From Roseinatronobacter sp. S2 (lineage in GTDB: Bacteria > Pseudomonadota > Alphaproteobacteria > Rhodobacterales > Rhodobacteraceae): 64,000 nucleotides of DNA. Shown here in pieces: positions 1-8,841 of this stretch; position 1 is the stretch's first letter; every line of letters starts with the position of its first letter. The stretch is from contig NZ_CP121113.1 of NCBI RefSeq assembly GCF_029581395.1, positions 124,001 through 188,000 of the forward strand, in the 5' to 3' direction. Both the position numbers and the translations under genes were made by a program. A model generated the notes under the pieces. That model was not told where the DNA came from. It searched no databases and saw only the letters and a program-made list of their open reading frames with translations.

Positions 1-75
1 ATCGGTGTGAACCTCGACCCATAGCAGGTTCGGGCGCTCCGCAATACGAATGGTCTCAATGGCGGTAATTTTCAT
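1..75 (-). CDS. Mandelate racemase/muconate lactonizing enzyme family protein, N-terminus only
   Basis: The first 25 codons of a gene that runs off the left edge, starting at an ATG whose complement ends at 75. The peptide begins MKITAIETIRIAERPNLLWV, followed by EVHTD. This is the typical opening strand of the enolase-superfamily capping domain, as found in sugar-acid dehydratases and cycloisomerases. The Lys/His/Asp catalytic residues lie outside the window, so the substrate cannot be told. It lies downstream of, and on the same strand as, the GntR regulator and FAD dehydrogenase, so it probably belongs to a sugar-acid catabolic operon. Family call is moderately sure; function is not. Confidence 0.6.
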   Translation of the reverse strand, partial: MKITAIETIRIAERPNLLWVEVHTD

Positions 76-123
76 GCGGCACCTTTTCGTGTTGATATGT
101 GCGAAATCAGGGGCGGATGGGCA

Positions 124-840
124 TCAGTCAGACATATCCAGCTGCAAGCCCACACGCTGCGCGCCACCGGCCAGATGCGCGCGCATCGCCGCGCGGGCGG
201 CCCCTGCATCGCCCGCGACAATCGCGGCGCAGATTGCGGCATGTTCGCGTCTGGTCTGGGCGTGCAGGGCGTCCAGCGGGGTTTCAGCCCGTGCCGCCAG
301 TATGACATGCGCGATCCGGTCGGAAATTGCGGTCAGGAACTGCACGAAATACGGGTTGCCCGTTGCCAGCGCCAGCGCACGGTGAAATTCCAGATCGGCG
401 GCCACAGAACTGTCGGCGCTTTCTTCAGGCTGATCAAACCGTGCCAGTGCGGCCTTGATCCGCAACATATCAGCGGCGCTGCGGTGGCGCGCGGCCAGGG
501 CTGCGGCCTCAACCTCCAGGGGGGCGCGCAACTGGAACAGGTGCTGAAACGCGCGGCTGTCCATGTCTTGCGGGGCATCCAGACGGATCGGGCGTGCGGC
601 CATATCAGCCACAAACGCGCCCGCGCCCTGACGGGTTTCCACCAATCCTTCGTTGCGCAACTGGGCAATCGCTTCGCGGATGACCGCGCGGCTGACACCG
701 AAATCACGCGCCAGTTGCGCTTCGGTCGGCAGCCGCGCGCCGGTTGTCAGGCCATCCGCTTCGATCTGCGCCAGAAGATGCGCGGCAATGCGGGTGGAAA
801 GCTGCGTGTTGCGTGCAAAACCGGGCATGGGCGCACTCAT
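124..840 (-). CDS. GntR family transcriptional regulator, FCD (FadR) subfamily
   Basis: A 238-residue DNA-binding repressor or activator. The N-terminal winged helix-turn-helix covers about residues 12-75 (LPTEAQLARDFGVSRAVIRE, then EGLVETRQGAGAFV). The FCD ligand domain covers about 90-225, with repeated His-containing helices typical of metal/carboxylate binding. Start: an upstream in-frame start at 873 exists, but the ATG at 840 overlaps the stop of the FAD dehydrogenase gene as ATGA, which points to translational coupling and is preferred. FCD regulators usually sense the organic acid handled by adjacent genes. Here these are a D-2-hydroxyacid dehydrogenase, a divergent tetronate dehydrogenase pair and an enolase-superfamily enzyme. 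The ligand is unknown. Confidence 0.85.
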   Translation of the reverse strand: MSAPMPGFARNTQLSTRIAAHLLAQIEADGLTTGARLPTEAQLARDFGVSRAVIREAIAQLRNEGLVETRQGAGAFVADMAARPIRLDAPQDMDSRAFQHLFQLRAPLEVEAAALAARHRSAADMLRIKAALARFDQPEESADSSVAADLEFHRALALATGNPYFVQFLTAISDRIAHVILAARAETPLDALHAQTRREHAAICAAIVAGDAGAARAAMRAHLAGGAQRVGLQLDMSD

Positions 841-2288
841 CCCCCTGCCCCGCGCACCAGCACCAACTGGCAATTCGGGTTCATCATCTGCGCGGGGTCA
901 ATCGCGCGCTTGATCGCCCCCAGCAGGTCGCGCTGCGTGTCCGGCAGGGCGTCCTGAAAATCCGCGCGTTTCAACCGCCCGATGCCGTGTTCGGCACTGA
1001 TGGACCCGTCAAAGCGTTCAAGCACCTGATAGATCAGCTTCTTCGCGGCCTCGATCTGGTGATCTGCATCGCCTTCGGGGGCGGGCAGAACATTCAGATG
1101 CACATTGCCGTCGCCGACATGCCCGTAGGACACGCACACCGCCCCCGGCAGCGCGGCTGTAACTGCCGCTTCGGCGGTCGCCACAAATTCCGGCAGGCGG
1201 GACAAGGGCACGGACACATCGGTGCGCAAATGCCGCCCGCGCCGCGCCTGCCCTTCATTCATCCCCTCGCGGATCAGCCACAGGCCCTGCGCCTGCGTTT
1301 GCGATTGGGCAATCACCCCGTCACGCACCAACCCGTCGGAAAACGCCAGTTCCAAAAACCGCTCCATCAGGTTCGCAACATCGACCAACCCCGACCCGGA
1401 CAGTTCCATCAGAACATAGGCGGGGGCATCCGTGGCCATGGGTATGGACAAATCCGGCATGGCCTCTCTCGCCAGTGTAAACGCCAGCGGCGGCATGAAT
1501 TCAAACGCCGACATCAGGTCGCAACACTGGCGGCGGGCCAGCCGGAACAGGGACATCGCATCTTCCAGCCGGTCCAGCGCCAGCAGTGCGGTTGCGGTTT
1601 GTTCGGGCAGCGGGCCAAGTTTCAGTGTGGCCGCCGTGATCACGCCAAGCGTGCCTTCCGCGCCAATGAACACCTGTTTCAGATCAATGCCGCGATTGTC
1701 CTTGCGCAACCGCGACCGCAAATCCAGCACGCGCCCGTCCGGCAGCACCACTTCCAGCCCCAGCACCAGATCGCGCGTCATGCCGTAGCGCAGCACATTC
1801 AGCCCGCCCGCATTGGTGGACAGGTTTCCGCCAATCTGGCAACTGCCCTGCGCGCCCAGCGCCAGCGGGAAAAACAGCGCAGCATCTGCCAATCTGTCCT
1901 TCAGGGTTTGCAGCACAACACCTGCTTCCACTTCGGCAGTGAAATCATCAGCTTCAATGCGGCGGATGCGGTTCATGCGTTCCAGACTTAGCACCACCTG
2001 CCGCGCAGGCGTATCGGGCACAGCGCCCAGCACCAGCCCCGTGCGCCCGCCTTGTGGCACAACGCCCAACCCCATAGCTGCCGCTGCGCGCAAACAGGCC
2101 GACACCTGCGCGGTGTCACGCGGGCGCAGCACCGCCAGCGCATCTGATTGCACATCACCATGCCAGTCGCGGCAATAGGGGGCCACATCCGGGCCGGACA
2201 GAACCAGATCAGCGGCCAGTTCCGCGCCAAGGGCCTTTTGCAAACCATCCAGCAGGGGCGGGGCGGCAGTGTCGGGGGCTGTCGTCAT
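837..2288 (-). CDS. FAD-linked D-2-hydroxyacid dehydrogenase (GlcD/D2HGDH/D-lactate type)
   Basis: About 483 residues of the FAD-binding PCMH oxidoreductase family. The FAD-binding part carries PQGGRTGLVLG, GGNLSTNAGGLNVLRYG and FIGAEGTLGVIT. The C-terminal cap carries the metal-site motif YGHVGDGNVHLN, and the C-terminus has SAEHGIG. These are hallmarks of D-lactate, D-2-hydroxyglutarate and glycolate dehydrogenases, which oxidise a 2-hydroxyacid to a 2-oxoacid and pass electrons to the respiratory chain or ETF. Start: ATG at 2288 gives the usual N-terminus; an in-frame ATG at 2327 is possible, and neither has a strong Shine-Dalgarno. It is cotranscribed with the GntR gene (ATGA overlap). 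Oxidation of an acid-sugar intermediate is inferred from neighbours only. Confidence 0.85.
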   Translation of the reverse strand: MTTAPDTAAPPLLDGLQKALGAELAADLVLSGPDVAPYCRDWHGDVQSDALAVLRPRDTAQVSACLRAAAAMGLGVVPQGGRTGLVLGAVPDTPARQVVLSLERMNRIRRIEADDFTAEVEAGVVLQTLKDRLADAALFFPLALGAQGSCQIGGNLSTNAGGLNVLRYGMTRDLVLGLEVVLPDGRVLDLRSRLRKDNRGIDLKQVFIGAEGTLGVITAATLKLGPLPEQTATALLALDRLEDAMSLFRLARRQCCDLMSAFEFMPPLAFTLAREAMPDLSIPMATDAPAYVLMELSGSGLVDVANLMERFLELAFSDGLVRDGVIAQSQTQAQGLWLIREGMNEGQARRGRHLRTDVSVPLSRLPEFVATAEAAVTAALPGAVCVSYGHVGDGNVHLNVLPAPEGDADHQIEAAKKLIYQVLERFDGSISAEHGIGRLKRADFQDALPDTQRDLLGAIKRAIDPAQMMNPNCQLVLVRGAGG

Positions 2289-2331
2289 AAGTTGGTATCC
2301 GGTTTTGGGCAGATTTGTGCTTTGCATTGCA

Positions 2332-2356
2332 TATATGTCAGGTTATCAGACAAATT
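2332..2356. promoter_or_regulatory. Probable divergent operator for the GntR/FCD regulator
   Basis: The short gap between the divergent FAD dehydrogenase and DenD-like genes is AT-rich and contains the dyad TGTCAGGTTATCAGACA. Its TGTC...GACA half-sites resemble operators of several FCD-type GntR proteins. It is the only dyad in the divergent promoter region. Binding is inferred from position and symmetry; no promoter boxes can be assigned with confidence. Confidence 0.4.
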
Positions 2357-2405
2357 AACGCGAAAGCAAGCGCAACACAACGCGCGCATATCGAAGGGAG
2401 TGAGG

Positions 2406-3389
2406 ATGCATATTCTGATAACAGGCGCGGCCGGAATGGTCGGGCGCAAGCTGACAGAACGGCTGGTCGCAGACGGTGCCCTTGGCGGGCAGGCAGTTAC
2501 ACAGCTGACGCTGGCCGACGTGATGGAGCCGCCAGAACCTGCGGACTTTGGCGGGCAGGTTGCCTGTATCGCAGCCGATCTGGAACACCCTGACACACCG
2601 GCCCAACTGATCGCCACGCGCCCCGATGTCGTGTTTCATCTGGCCGCGATTGTGTCGGGCGAGGCGGAGCAGGATTTCGACAAGGGCTACCGCATCAATC
2701 TTGATGCCACGCGCGCGCTGTTTGATGCCATCCGGCTGGCGCATCTGGCAGACGGCTATACCCCGCGCGTGGTGTTTGCGTCCTCCATCGCGGTGGTGGG
2801 CGCGCCCCTGCCGCACCCGATACCCGATGACTTTCATTGCACGCCACTGACCAGTTATGGCACGCAAAAGGCAATTTGCGAATTGCTGCTGGCCGATTAC
2901 ACGCGGCGCGGTTTTATGGATGCAATCGGCATCCGGCTGCCCACGATCTGCATTCGCCCCGGTGCGCCCAACAAGGCCGCATCCGGGTTCTTTTCCAGCA
3001 TCCTGCGCGAACCGTTGATCGGACAGCCCGCCATTCTGCCGGTGCCCGATACAATCCGCCACTGGCATGCATCGCCGCGCGCGGCGGTGGGGTTCATGCT
3101 GCATGGCGCCACGATGGACCTGTCCGCCCTTGGGCCAAGGCGCAACCTGTCCATGCCCGGACTAAGCGCCACAGTGGCGGACCAGATTGACGCGCTGCGC
3201 CGTGTCGCGGGCGACAAGGCCGTCGCCCTGATCACGCGCGAACCGGATGCGATGATCACCCGCATGTGCGAAGGCTGGGCCACAGGGTTTGATGCCAGCC
3301 GCGCGCGGGCCTTGGGTTTCACCGCCGAAGACAGCTTTGACGACATCATCCGCATCCATATCGAGGATGAACTTGGGGGCCAGCTATGA
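2406..3389 (+). CDS. denD: NAD-dependent epimerase/dehydratase family, D-erythronate dehydrogenase-like
   Basis: A 327-residue extended short-chain dehydrogenase. The N-terminal Rossmann motif is GAAGMVG at residues 7-13. The acidic residue ending the second strand (LADV) suits NAD. The catalytic set is Ser126/Ser127 with Tyr151 and Lys155 (SYGTQK). The sequence pattern matches DenD, which oxidises D-erythronate at C2 to 2-oxotetronate. The ATG at 2406 follows a GGGAGTGAGG ribosome site; longer in-frame extensions upstream have none. It overlaps the next gene by 4 bases. A DUF1537 kinase and OtnC/OtnI, which complete the tetronate pathway, are not in the window. The symbol is therefore a family-based assignment and the substrate could be another acid sugar. 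Confidence 0.7.
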   Translation: MHILITGAAGMVGRKLTERLVADGALGGQAVTQLTLADVMEPPEPADFGGQVACIAADLEHPDTPAQLIATRPDVVFHLAAIVSGEAEQDFDKGYRINLDATRALFDAIRLAHLADGYTPRVVFASSIAVVGAPLPHPIPDDFHCTPLTSYGTQKAICELLLADYTRRGFMDAIGIRLPTICIRPGAPNKAASGFFSSILREPLIGQPAILPVPDTIRHWHASPRAAVGFMLHGATMDLSALGPRRNLSMPGLSATVADQIDALRRVAGDKAVALITREPDAMITRMCEGWATGFDASRARALGFTAEDSFDDIIRIHIEDELGGQL

Positions 3390-4264
3390 CACTTCCGCAA
3401 ATTGCATTTCTGGGCACAGGGTTGATGGGCGCGCCAATGGTGCGGCGCTTGCTGGGCGCGGGATTCCCTGTGCGGGTCTGGAACCGCGACAGCGCCAAGG
3501 CGCAGGCCCTTGTCGCGGATGGCGCGCAACTGGCGGGCACCCCCGCGCAGGCGGTAGACGGGGCGGGCGTGGTGTTCACCATGCTGTCGGACGGGCATGC
3601 CGTGGAAGATGTGCTGTTCACACAGGGCACAGCCGCGCATCTGGCGCAAGGGGCCGTGGTGGTCGACACATCATCCATTGCCCCCGATCAGGCGCGCGAC
3701 CATGCCACGCGGCTGGCAGAACAGGGCATCGCACATGTGGATTGTCCGGTGTCAGGGGGCGTTGCGGGGGCGGATGCGGGCACATTGGCGCTGATGGCGG
3801 GCGGCGCGCCTGATGTGATCGACCGGCTTGCGCCTGTATTGGCGCCCTTGGGGCGGGTCACACATGTCGGCCCGTCAGGGGCGGGGCAGGTGTGCAAACT
3901 GGCCAACCAACAGATCGTTGCCATCACCATCGCAGCCGTCGCCGAAGCCATGGTTCTGGTTCAGGCGGGCGGGGCAGATCGCGCAAAGTTCCGGCAGGCC
4001 ATTCGCGGCGGTTTTGCCGAAAGCCGCATACTGGAGTTGCATGGCGGGCGCATGGTCGCGCGCGATTTCACCCCCGGCGGGCCTGCACGCCTGCACCTGA
4101 AGGATCTGGACTCCGTGGCGGTGCTGGCGCAGGCGCAGGGCCTGACCCTGCCGCAAACGAACGCGGTCCATCAGGCTTTTGCAGATTTCGTGGCCAATGG
4201 CGGTGGCGATGCGGACCACAGCGCCCTGTTGCTGCATCTGGAAGACATGAACCCCCGCACATAA
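3386..4264 (+). CDS. NAD(P)-dependent beta-hydroxyacid dehydrogenase (HIBADH family, LtnD/GarR-like)
   Basis: 292 residues. The N-terminal nucleotide motif is GTGLMGAPM (about 10-18). The substrate loop DCPVSGGVAGADAGTL lies at 119-133, and the catalytic lysine is Lys171 in GQVCKLANQ. These are the three signatures of 3-hydroxyisobutyrate, tartronate-semialdehyde and L-threonate dehydrogenases. The start overlaps the DenD-like stop as ATGA, so the two are translationally coupled. A DenD plus LtnD pair is the usual way to funnel D-erythronate and L-threonate to 2-oxotetronate, which is the favoured reading. Other 3-hydroxyacid substrates cannot be excluded. Confidence 0.8.
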   Translation: MTLPQIAFLGTGLMGAPMVRRLLGAGFPVRVWNRDSAKAQALVADGAQLAGTPAQAVDGAGVVFTMLSDGHAVEDVLFTQGTAAHLAQGAVVVDTSSIAPDQARDHATRLAEQGIAHVDCPVSGGVAGADAGTLALMAGGAPDVIDRLAPVLAPLGRVTHVGPSGAGQVCKLANQQIVAITIAAVAEAMVLVQAGGADRAKFRQAIRGGFAESRILELHGGRMVARDFTPGGPARLHLKDLDSVAVLAQAQGLTLPQTNAVHQAFADFVANGGGDADHSALLLHLEDMNPRT

Positions 4265-4274
4265 CATGCGGGGG
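4252..4274. terminator. Hairpin terminator shared by convergent genes
   Basis: A perfect 8-bp stem (CCCCCGCA and TGCGGGGG, loop CATAACA) overlaps the stop codon of the HIBADH-family gene. It sits in a 38-bp convergent gap before the BCCT gene. The T-tract is poor on both sides, so termination may be only partial. Confidence 0.5.
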
Positions 4275-4302
4275 CCATTCGTATTCTGATTTACAAGACC
4301 AC

Positions 4303-5910
4303 TCAGGTGTTCTTGATGTCCGGCGGTCTGCCCACCTTCACCCCGGATATGTTTTCAGCCAGAAGCGCCTTTAGCAGTGCAAACATCATCGCGAAAACAA
4401 GGATAAAGATCGGCAGCCCGACCACTGTAATCACCTGCTGCAAGGCTACCAGACCAGCCTCGCCTGCCAGCACGATCAGCATTGCGGCAACCGCGCCTTC
4501 CGACACGCCCCAGAACACCCTTTGGCGCACGGGGCCGGGTTCGGTGTCGCCTGTGCACAGCATATCAACGACCAAAGACGCGGAATCTGATGATGTGGCA
4601 AAGAAGATCGCGACGATCACCACCGCCAGACCCTGTATCAGTTGGGTCGCGGGGTAATTCTCGAAAAACGCGAACATCGCGAATTCGGGGCCACGGCCCA
4701 CAGCTTCGGCAATCTGGCCCGCATTTGCGCCCAAGGCGTCGCGCGCGGCGGCCCCGATGCCGTCAATCTCCATCGCGGACCAGCCGAAGATTGCGAACCA
4801 GACCAGCGTGAACAGGGACGGTGCCAGCAGCACGCCCAGCACAAATTCCCGAATGGTGCGCCCCTTGGATATACGCGCCACAAAAATGCCGATGAAGGGT
4901 GACCATGTCACCGTCCAGGCCCAGTAAAAGACCGTCCAGCCCCCCTGCCAGCCCCAGCCGTCATCATTGGTGTAGCTGGCCATCATGTCGTTCCAGAATG
5001 CCATCGGGAAAATATTGGTCGCATATATGCCCGCAGTCTCGATGATGCCGCGCAGCAGGAACACCGTTGATCCGGTGACCAGAACGAACAGCATCAACCC
5101 TGTTGCCATGCCGATATTAATATTCGACAGAACCTTGACGCCCTTATCCAGCCCGACCACGATGGATGTGGTGGCAACCGCCGTCAGCACGATGATAATG
5201 ATCACCTTGCTTGTCACACTGTCGGGCACGCCCATCAATTCGGACAGACCTGCATTGATCTGGCGTGTTCCAAGCCCGATCGACACCGCCACACCAAACA
5301 GCGTGCCCAGAATTGCAGCAATGTCGATGGCCTTGCCGATAGGGCCGTGGATGCCTTCTTTCAGGAACGGATAGAACACCGAACTGACCCTGACCGGCAG
5401 GTCATAGCGATAGATGAAATAGGCAAAGGCCAGCCCGGGCAGGGTAAAAATTGTCCATGTGTGCAGGCCCAGATGATACAGCGAAAAGCCCATCGCCTCG
5501 CGCGCGGCCTCAACGGAATGGGGTTCGGTCTCGGCATAGGGCGGGGATGCGAAATGCAGGATCGGTTCCGCCACGCCCCAGAACATCAGCACCGTCCCGA
5601 TGCCGCCTGCAAACAGCATGGTGAACCACGACAGGTTCGAATATTCGGGATTGCTGTCAACAGGCCCAAGGCGAATATTGCCAAAGCGGCTGAAGGCGAT
5701 CCAGACAAGGAAGATCAGCCAGACATTGACGCCAATAATGAAAAACCAGCCAAGATTGGTGACAACCCAAGATCGCGCATCGGCGAAGAAGTCGCCAATG
5801 GCCTCGGGGGCTATGATCAACGCGAACAGGAACACGATCATAAGCCCGGCGGACCAGAAAAAGATCGTTACATTCGTGCGCAGCCCAAGTTGAAGTGCAA
5901 GCTTCTCCAT
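4303..5910 (-). CDS. BCCT family osmolyte/quaternary amine transporter
   Basis: 535-residue inner-membrane carrier of the betaine/carnitine/choline family with about 12 predicted helices. The family signature GGWTVFYWAWTVTWSPF is at about 323-339. The first-half motif FAGGIGTVLMFWGVAEP (about 100-116) is closer to BetT-like than BetP-like carriers. Only a short hydrophilic C-terminal tail follows the last helix, so the long osmosensing tail of BetT is missing. Start: ATG at 5910 has AGAAAGGAAC six bases upstream; an earlier in-frame start at 5937 does not. It is probably monocistronic. Likely substrates are glycine betaine, choline, ectoine or DMSP; the sequence does not decide. Confidence 0.88.
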   Translation of the reverse strand: MEKLALQLGLRTNVTIFFWSAGLMIVFLFALIIAPEAIGDFFADARSWVVTNLGWFFIIGVNVWLIFLVWIAFSRFGNIRLGPVDSNPEYSNLSWFTMLFAGGIGTVLMFWGVAEPILHFASPPYAETEPHSVEAAREAMGFSLYHLGLHTWTIFTLPGLAFAYFIYRYDLPVRVSSVFYPFLKEGIHGPIGKAIDIAAILGTLFGVAVSIGLGTRQINAGLSELMGVPDSVTSKVIIIIVLTAVATTSIVVGLDKGVKVLSNINIGMATGLMLFVLVTGSTVFLLRGIIETAGIYATNIFPMAFWNDMMASYTNDDGWGWQGGWTVFYWAWTVTWSPFIGIFVARISKGRTIREFVLGVLLAPSLFTLVWFAIFGWSAMEIDGIGAAARDALGANAGQIAEAVGRGPEFAMFAFFENYPATQLIQGLAVVIVAIFFATSSDSASLVVDMLCTGDTEPGPVRQRVFWGVSEGAVAAMLIVLAGEAGLVALQQVITVVGLPIFILVFAMMFALLKALLAENISGVKVGRPPDIKNT

Positions 5911-6118
5911 AAGAGTTCCTTTCTGATCCGCGTCCACAAAGTGGCTGCGTTGTCAAATTGGCCCATCGCGGCAGGTCATTTTGCCGATGGTTGGTATGTG
6001 CGCGTATCGTCACACACAAAGCCTGATCAGAAATCGTTGCAGGTCTGTTCACTTCATGCAAGGAAAAATTTATTCAAGCGCATCCAAAGGTTGTGCGGCC
6101 TGCATGCCCCGGCCCGGA

Positions 6119-6135
6119 CCACAGCAGCGCTGTGG
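6119..6135 (-). terminator. Weak hairpin downstream of the ALDH7 gene
   Basis: CCACAGC and GCTGTGG form a 7-bp stem with a 3-base loop, 28 bp after the aldehyde dehydrogenase stop. There is no T-run. Nothing else is seen in the 250-bp gap up to the BCCT start except an AT-rich stretch around 6060-6075 that may be part of the BCCT promoter. Confidence 0.3.
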
Positions 6136-6162
6136 CACAGGCGGGGACAGGCAGGCACAGCA

Positions 6163-7677
6163 TCAGATGTCGAAGACGACGCCTTGCGCCAGTGGCAGTT
6201 CGCGCGAATAGTTAATGGTATTGGTCGCGCGCCGCATATAGCCTTTCCATGCGTCAGACCCGCTTTCGCGCCCGCCGCCGGTTTCCTTCTCGCCACCGAA
6301 TGCACCGCCGATTTCCGCGCCCGATGTGCCGATATTGACATTGGCAATGCCGCAATCAGACCCCGCCGCTGACAGGAAGGTTTCCGCCTCGCGCAGGTCG
6401 GTGGTGAAGATCGACGATGACAGCCCCGCACCCACAGCGTTTTGCTGCGCAATCGCATCCTCAAGATCGCTGTAGCGCATGACATACAGGATGGGCGCGA
6501 ATGTTTCCTCCAGCACGGGGCCAGTCTGCGCGGGCATTTCAACCAGCGCGGGGCGCACATAATAGGCGCTGTCGGGGGCCACATCGGTCACGCGGTTGCC
6601 GCCGTGAACGGTGCCGCCCGCCGCGCGCGCCGCATCAAGCGCGGCCGCCATCGCGTCGAACGCAGCGCGGTCCACAAGCGGGCCGACCAGCGCCTGCGTG
6701 GTCAGTGGGTTGCCGATGGTGACGGATTCGTATGCCTTGACCAGCCCCGGCACCAATGCGTCATAAACACTGTCATGCACAAACAGCCGCCGCATGGAGG
6801 TGCAGCGCTGGCCTGCCGTGCCCATAGCCCCGAATGCTATGGCCCGCAGCGCCATGTCCATATCCGCAGACGGGCAGACAATGCCCGCATTATTGCCACC
6901 CAGTTCCAGAATGGACCGCCCGAACCGCGCGGCCACACGCGGCCCCACCTGCCGCCCCATGCGGGTTGATCCGGTGGCCGACACCAGCGCCACGCGCGGA
7001 TCATCGACCAGCGCCGCGCCCGTGTCGCGCCCGCCGATGACAACCTGTGCCAGCCCCGCAGGCGCATCACCGAACCGCGCCAGCGCCCGTTCCAGAACCG
7101 CCTGACTGGCCAATGCCGTCAGCGGTGATTTCTCGGACGGTTTCCAGACAACCGCATTGCCGCAGACCAGCGCCAGTGCCGTGTTCCATGACCACACGGC
7201 TACAGGAAAATTAAACGCCGAAATCACGCCCACAACGCCCAGCGGGTGCCATGTTTCCATCATCCGATGACCGGGGCGTTCCGTGGCGATGGTCAGGCCA
7301 TAAAGCTGGCGTGACAGGCCGACCGCAAAATCGCAGATATCGATCATTTCCTGCACTTCGCCCGCCCCTTCAGACGGGCTTTTGCCTGCCTCGATGGACA
7401 CAAGGCGGCCCAGATCATCCTTGGCGGCGCGCAATTCCTCGCCCAGCAGGCGCACCAACTCGCCACGGCGCGGGGCGGGGACATTGCGCCAGTCGCGGAA
7501 GGCGGCGGCAGCGCGGTCAATCGCGGCGGTCACACCATCAGCATCGTGTTCGGGCAGCAGGGCAATCTGTTCGCCGGAAATAGGCGAGAAGCTGGCCAAT
7601 GTGCCGCCCGTATATGCGGCGGGGTCAACACCGAAACCGGCCAGTATGTCATTCGTGGTTTGTGGAATATCAATCAT
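6163..7677 (-). CDS. amaB: Aldehyde dehydrogenase family 7, alpha-aminoadipate semialdehyde dehydrogenase-like
   Basis: 504 residues. Substrate/NAD motif AFNFP has catalytic Asn156, the general-base motif ELGGNN has Glu258, and the catalytic Cys292 is in GTAGQRC, followed by TSMRRLF. The ELGGNN and GTAGQRCT pattern is characteristic of ALDH7 (antiquitin), which oxidises alpha-aminoadipate semialdehyde/P6C to alpha-aminoadipate in lysine breakdown. Start: ATG at 7677 has AGAAGGA at good spacing; the upstream start at 7746 has none. It diverges from a LysR gene and lies near an L-pipecolate oxidase-like flavoprotein, the same trio as in Pseudomonas putida ama genes. The symbol rests on family and context. 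Confidence 0.78.
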   Translation of the reverse strand: MIDIPQTTNDILAGFGVDPAAYTGGTLASFSPISGEQIALLPEHDADGVTAAIDRAAAAFRDWRNVPAPRRGELVRLLGEELRAAKDDLGRLVSIEAGKSPSEGAGEVQEMIDICDFAVGLSRQLYGLTIATERPGHRMMETWHPLGVVGVISAFNFPVAVWSWNTALALVCGNAVVWKPSEKSPLTALASQAVLERALARFGDAPAGLAQVVIGGRDTGAALVDDPRVALVSATGSTRMGRQVGPRVAARFGRSILELGGNNAGIVCPSADMDMALRAIAFGAMGTAGQRCTSMRRLFVHDSVYDALVPGLVKAYESVTIGNPLTTQALVGPLVDRAAFDAMAAALDAARAAGGTVHGGNRVTDVAPDSAYYVRPALVEMPAQTGPVLEETFAPILYVMRYSDLEDAIAQQNAVGAGLSSSIFTTDLREAETFLSAAGSDCGIANVNIGTSGAEIGGAFGGEKETGGGRESGSDAWKGYMRRATNTINYSRELPLAQGVVFDI

Positions 7678-7870
7678 ATCATGTCCTTCTGAACTCAACA
7701 CGCCCTGCATCAAGGTGCTGCGTGTCACGGGTTTGCAAGTTTCCACCGGCTTGGGCGGTCAAATGCGGGGTGTTCCATACAATAGCAGTCAGGTTTCAAA
7801 GGCAGGTGTGGCCGCCATGATGCCCATCCCCCCAGCTTGCCAGTTTAGCATGTCATATATATAGAACATC

Positions 7871-7888
7871 AAGTTTCGTATGAAACGT
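7871..7888. promoter_or_regulatory. LysR-type operator candidate in divergent promoter
   Basis: GTTTCGTATGAAAC is a perfect 5-bp dyad with a 4-base centre at 7873-7886 and fits the T-N11-A pattern of LysR boxes. It lies 35 bp upstream of the LysR start, between it and the divergent amaB-like gene, so it is well placed for autoregulation and divergent control. AT-rich TATATATAG just beside it may supply a -10 element. Confidence 0.45.
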
Positions 7889-7920
7889 GCCAATTTCACC
7901 TGACATGATGCGAGGCAGGA

Positions 7921-8799
7921 ATGAAGCTAAGCCGCCGCCAGTTGCCGGACCTTGCCGCGCTGCAAGCCTTCGAGGCATCGGCACGCCATGGCAGCTTTAC
8001 CCGCGCGGCGGTGGACCTGAACCTGACACAAAGCGCCGTCAGCCGGCAGATCAAGGATCTGGAAACCCAGTTGGGCATCGCCTTGTTTGAACGCGTGCGC
8101 CAGCGGATCGTGTTGTCCACCGCCGGCCAGCGGTTGCGCCCCGAAATAGAGCGGCTGCTGGCAGAATTGCAGAACCTGTCAATCCGTGCCGCCAGCGGGC
8201 GCGATGTCACCGGGCATCTGTCTGTTGTCACCTTGCCAACCTTCGGCAGCCGCTGGCTGATGCCGCGCCTGTGCAGCTTCCTGACCGCGCATCCAGGTTT
8301 GCAGGTCAGCATTACGGCCCGTCAGGGCGCGTTCGATATGACAGATGCCGGTGTTGATCTGGCCATTCATTACGGCAAGCCCGCCTGGCCCGGTGCAAGC
8401 TGCACATATCTATGCGCCGAAACGATGCTGGCCGTGGCCGCGCCCGGTGTCGTGACAGGCGACATATTGCCCGATGACCTGCCGCTGCTGCATCTTGAAT
8501 CGCGCCCCATGCTGTGGCCCGAATGGCTAAGCGCGCAGGGCCAGCCTGTGACGCGGGGGTTTCAGGGCCACCGGTTTGACCAGTTTTCACTGTTGATCGA
8601 AGCGGCACTGGCCGGAATCGGGGCCGCATTGCTGCCAAGCTATCTGATAGAACGCGAATTGCAGACGGGCGATCTGTGCGCGCTGTCCGGCGGGTCGCTG
8701 TCAACGGATGCCGCCTATTGGGTGGCCATTCCAGATGCCAGCGCGTCAGATCCGGTGCCACTGGCATTTCGCGACTGGATCATCGGTCAGGTCACCTAG
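7921..8799 (+). CDS. LysR family regulator, GcvA-like subgroup
   Basis: 292 residues. The N-terminal winged helix-turn-helix spans about residues 8-67 (ALQAFEASARHGSFTRAAVD, then LNLTQSAVSRQIKDLE). A co-inducer-binding domain fills about 95-290. The Arg/Gln-rich start and the LPDLAALQAFEA opening are typical of the GcvA branch. The ATG at 7921 follows GAGGCAGGA. It is divergent from the ALDH7 gene and is therefore the likely regulator of the lysine/pipecolate genes, analogous in position to the LysR gene beside P. putida ama genes. The inducer is not deducible. Confidence 0.85.
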   Translation: MKLSRRQLPDLAALQAFEASARHGSFTRAAVDLNLTQSAVSRQIKDLETQLGIALFERVRQRIVLSTAGQRLRPEIERLLAELQNLSIRAASGRDVTGHLSVVTLPTFGSRWLMPRLCSFLTAHPGLQVSITARQGAFDMTDAGVDLAIHYGKPAWPGASCTYLCAETMLAVAAPGVVTGDILPDDLPLLHLESRPMLWPEWLSAQGQPVTRGFQGHRFDQFSLLIEAALAGIGAALLPSYLIERELQTGDLCALSGGSLSTDAAYWVAIPDASASDPVPLAFRDWIIGQVT

Positions 8800-8841
8800 G
8801 GCGGTGTCATGTCAGATGGAATCGCAAGGCTGGGTAATGCT

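Noticed and set aside
744..1991. 415-codon plus-strand frame opposite the FAD dehydrogenase
   Set aside because: Shadow of a gene with strong FAD-oxidase motifs on the other strand.
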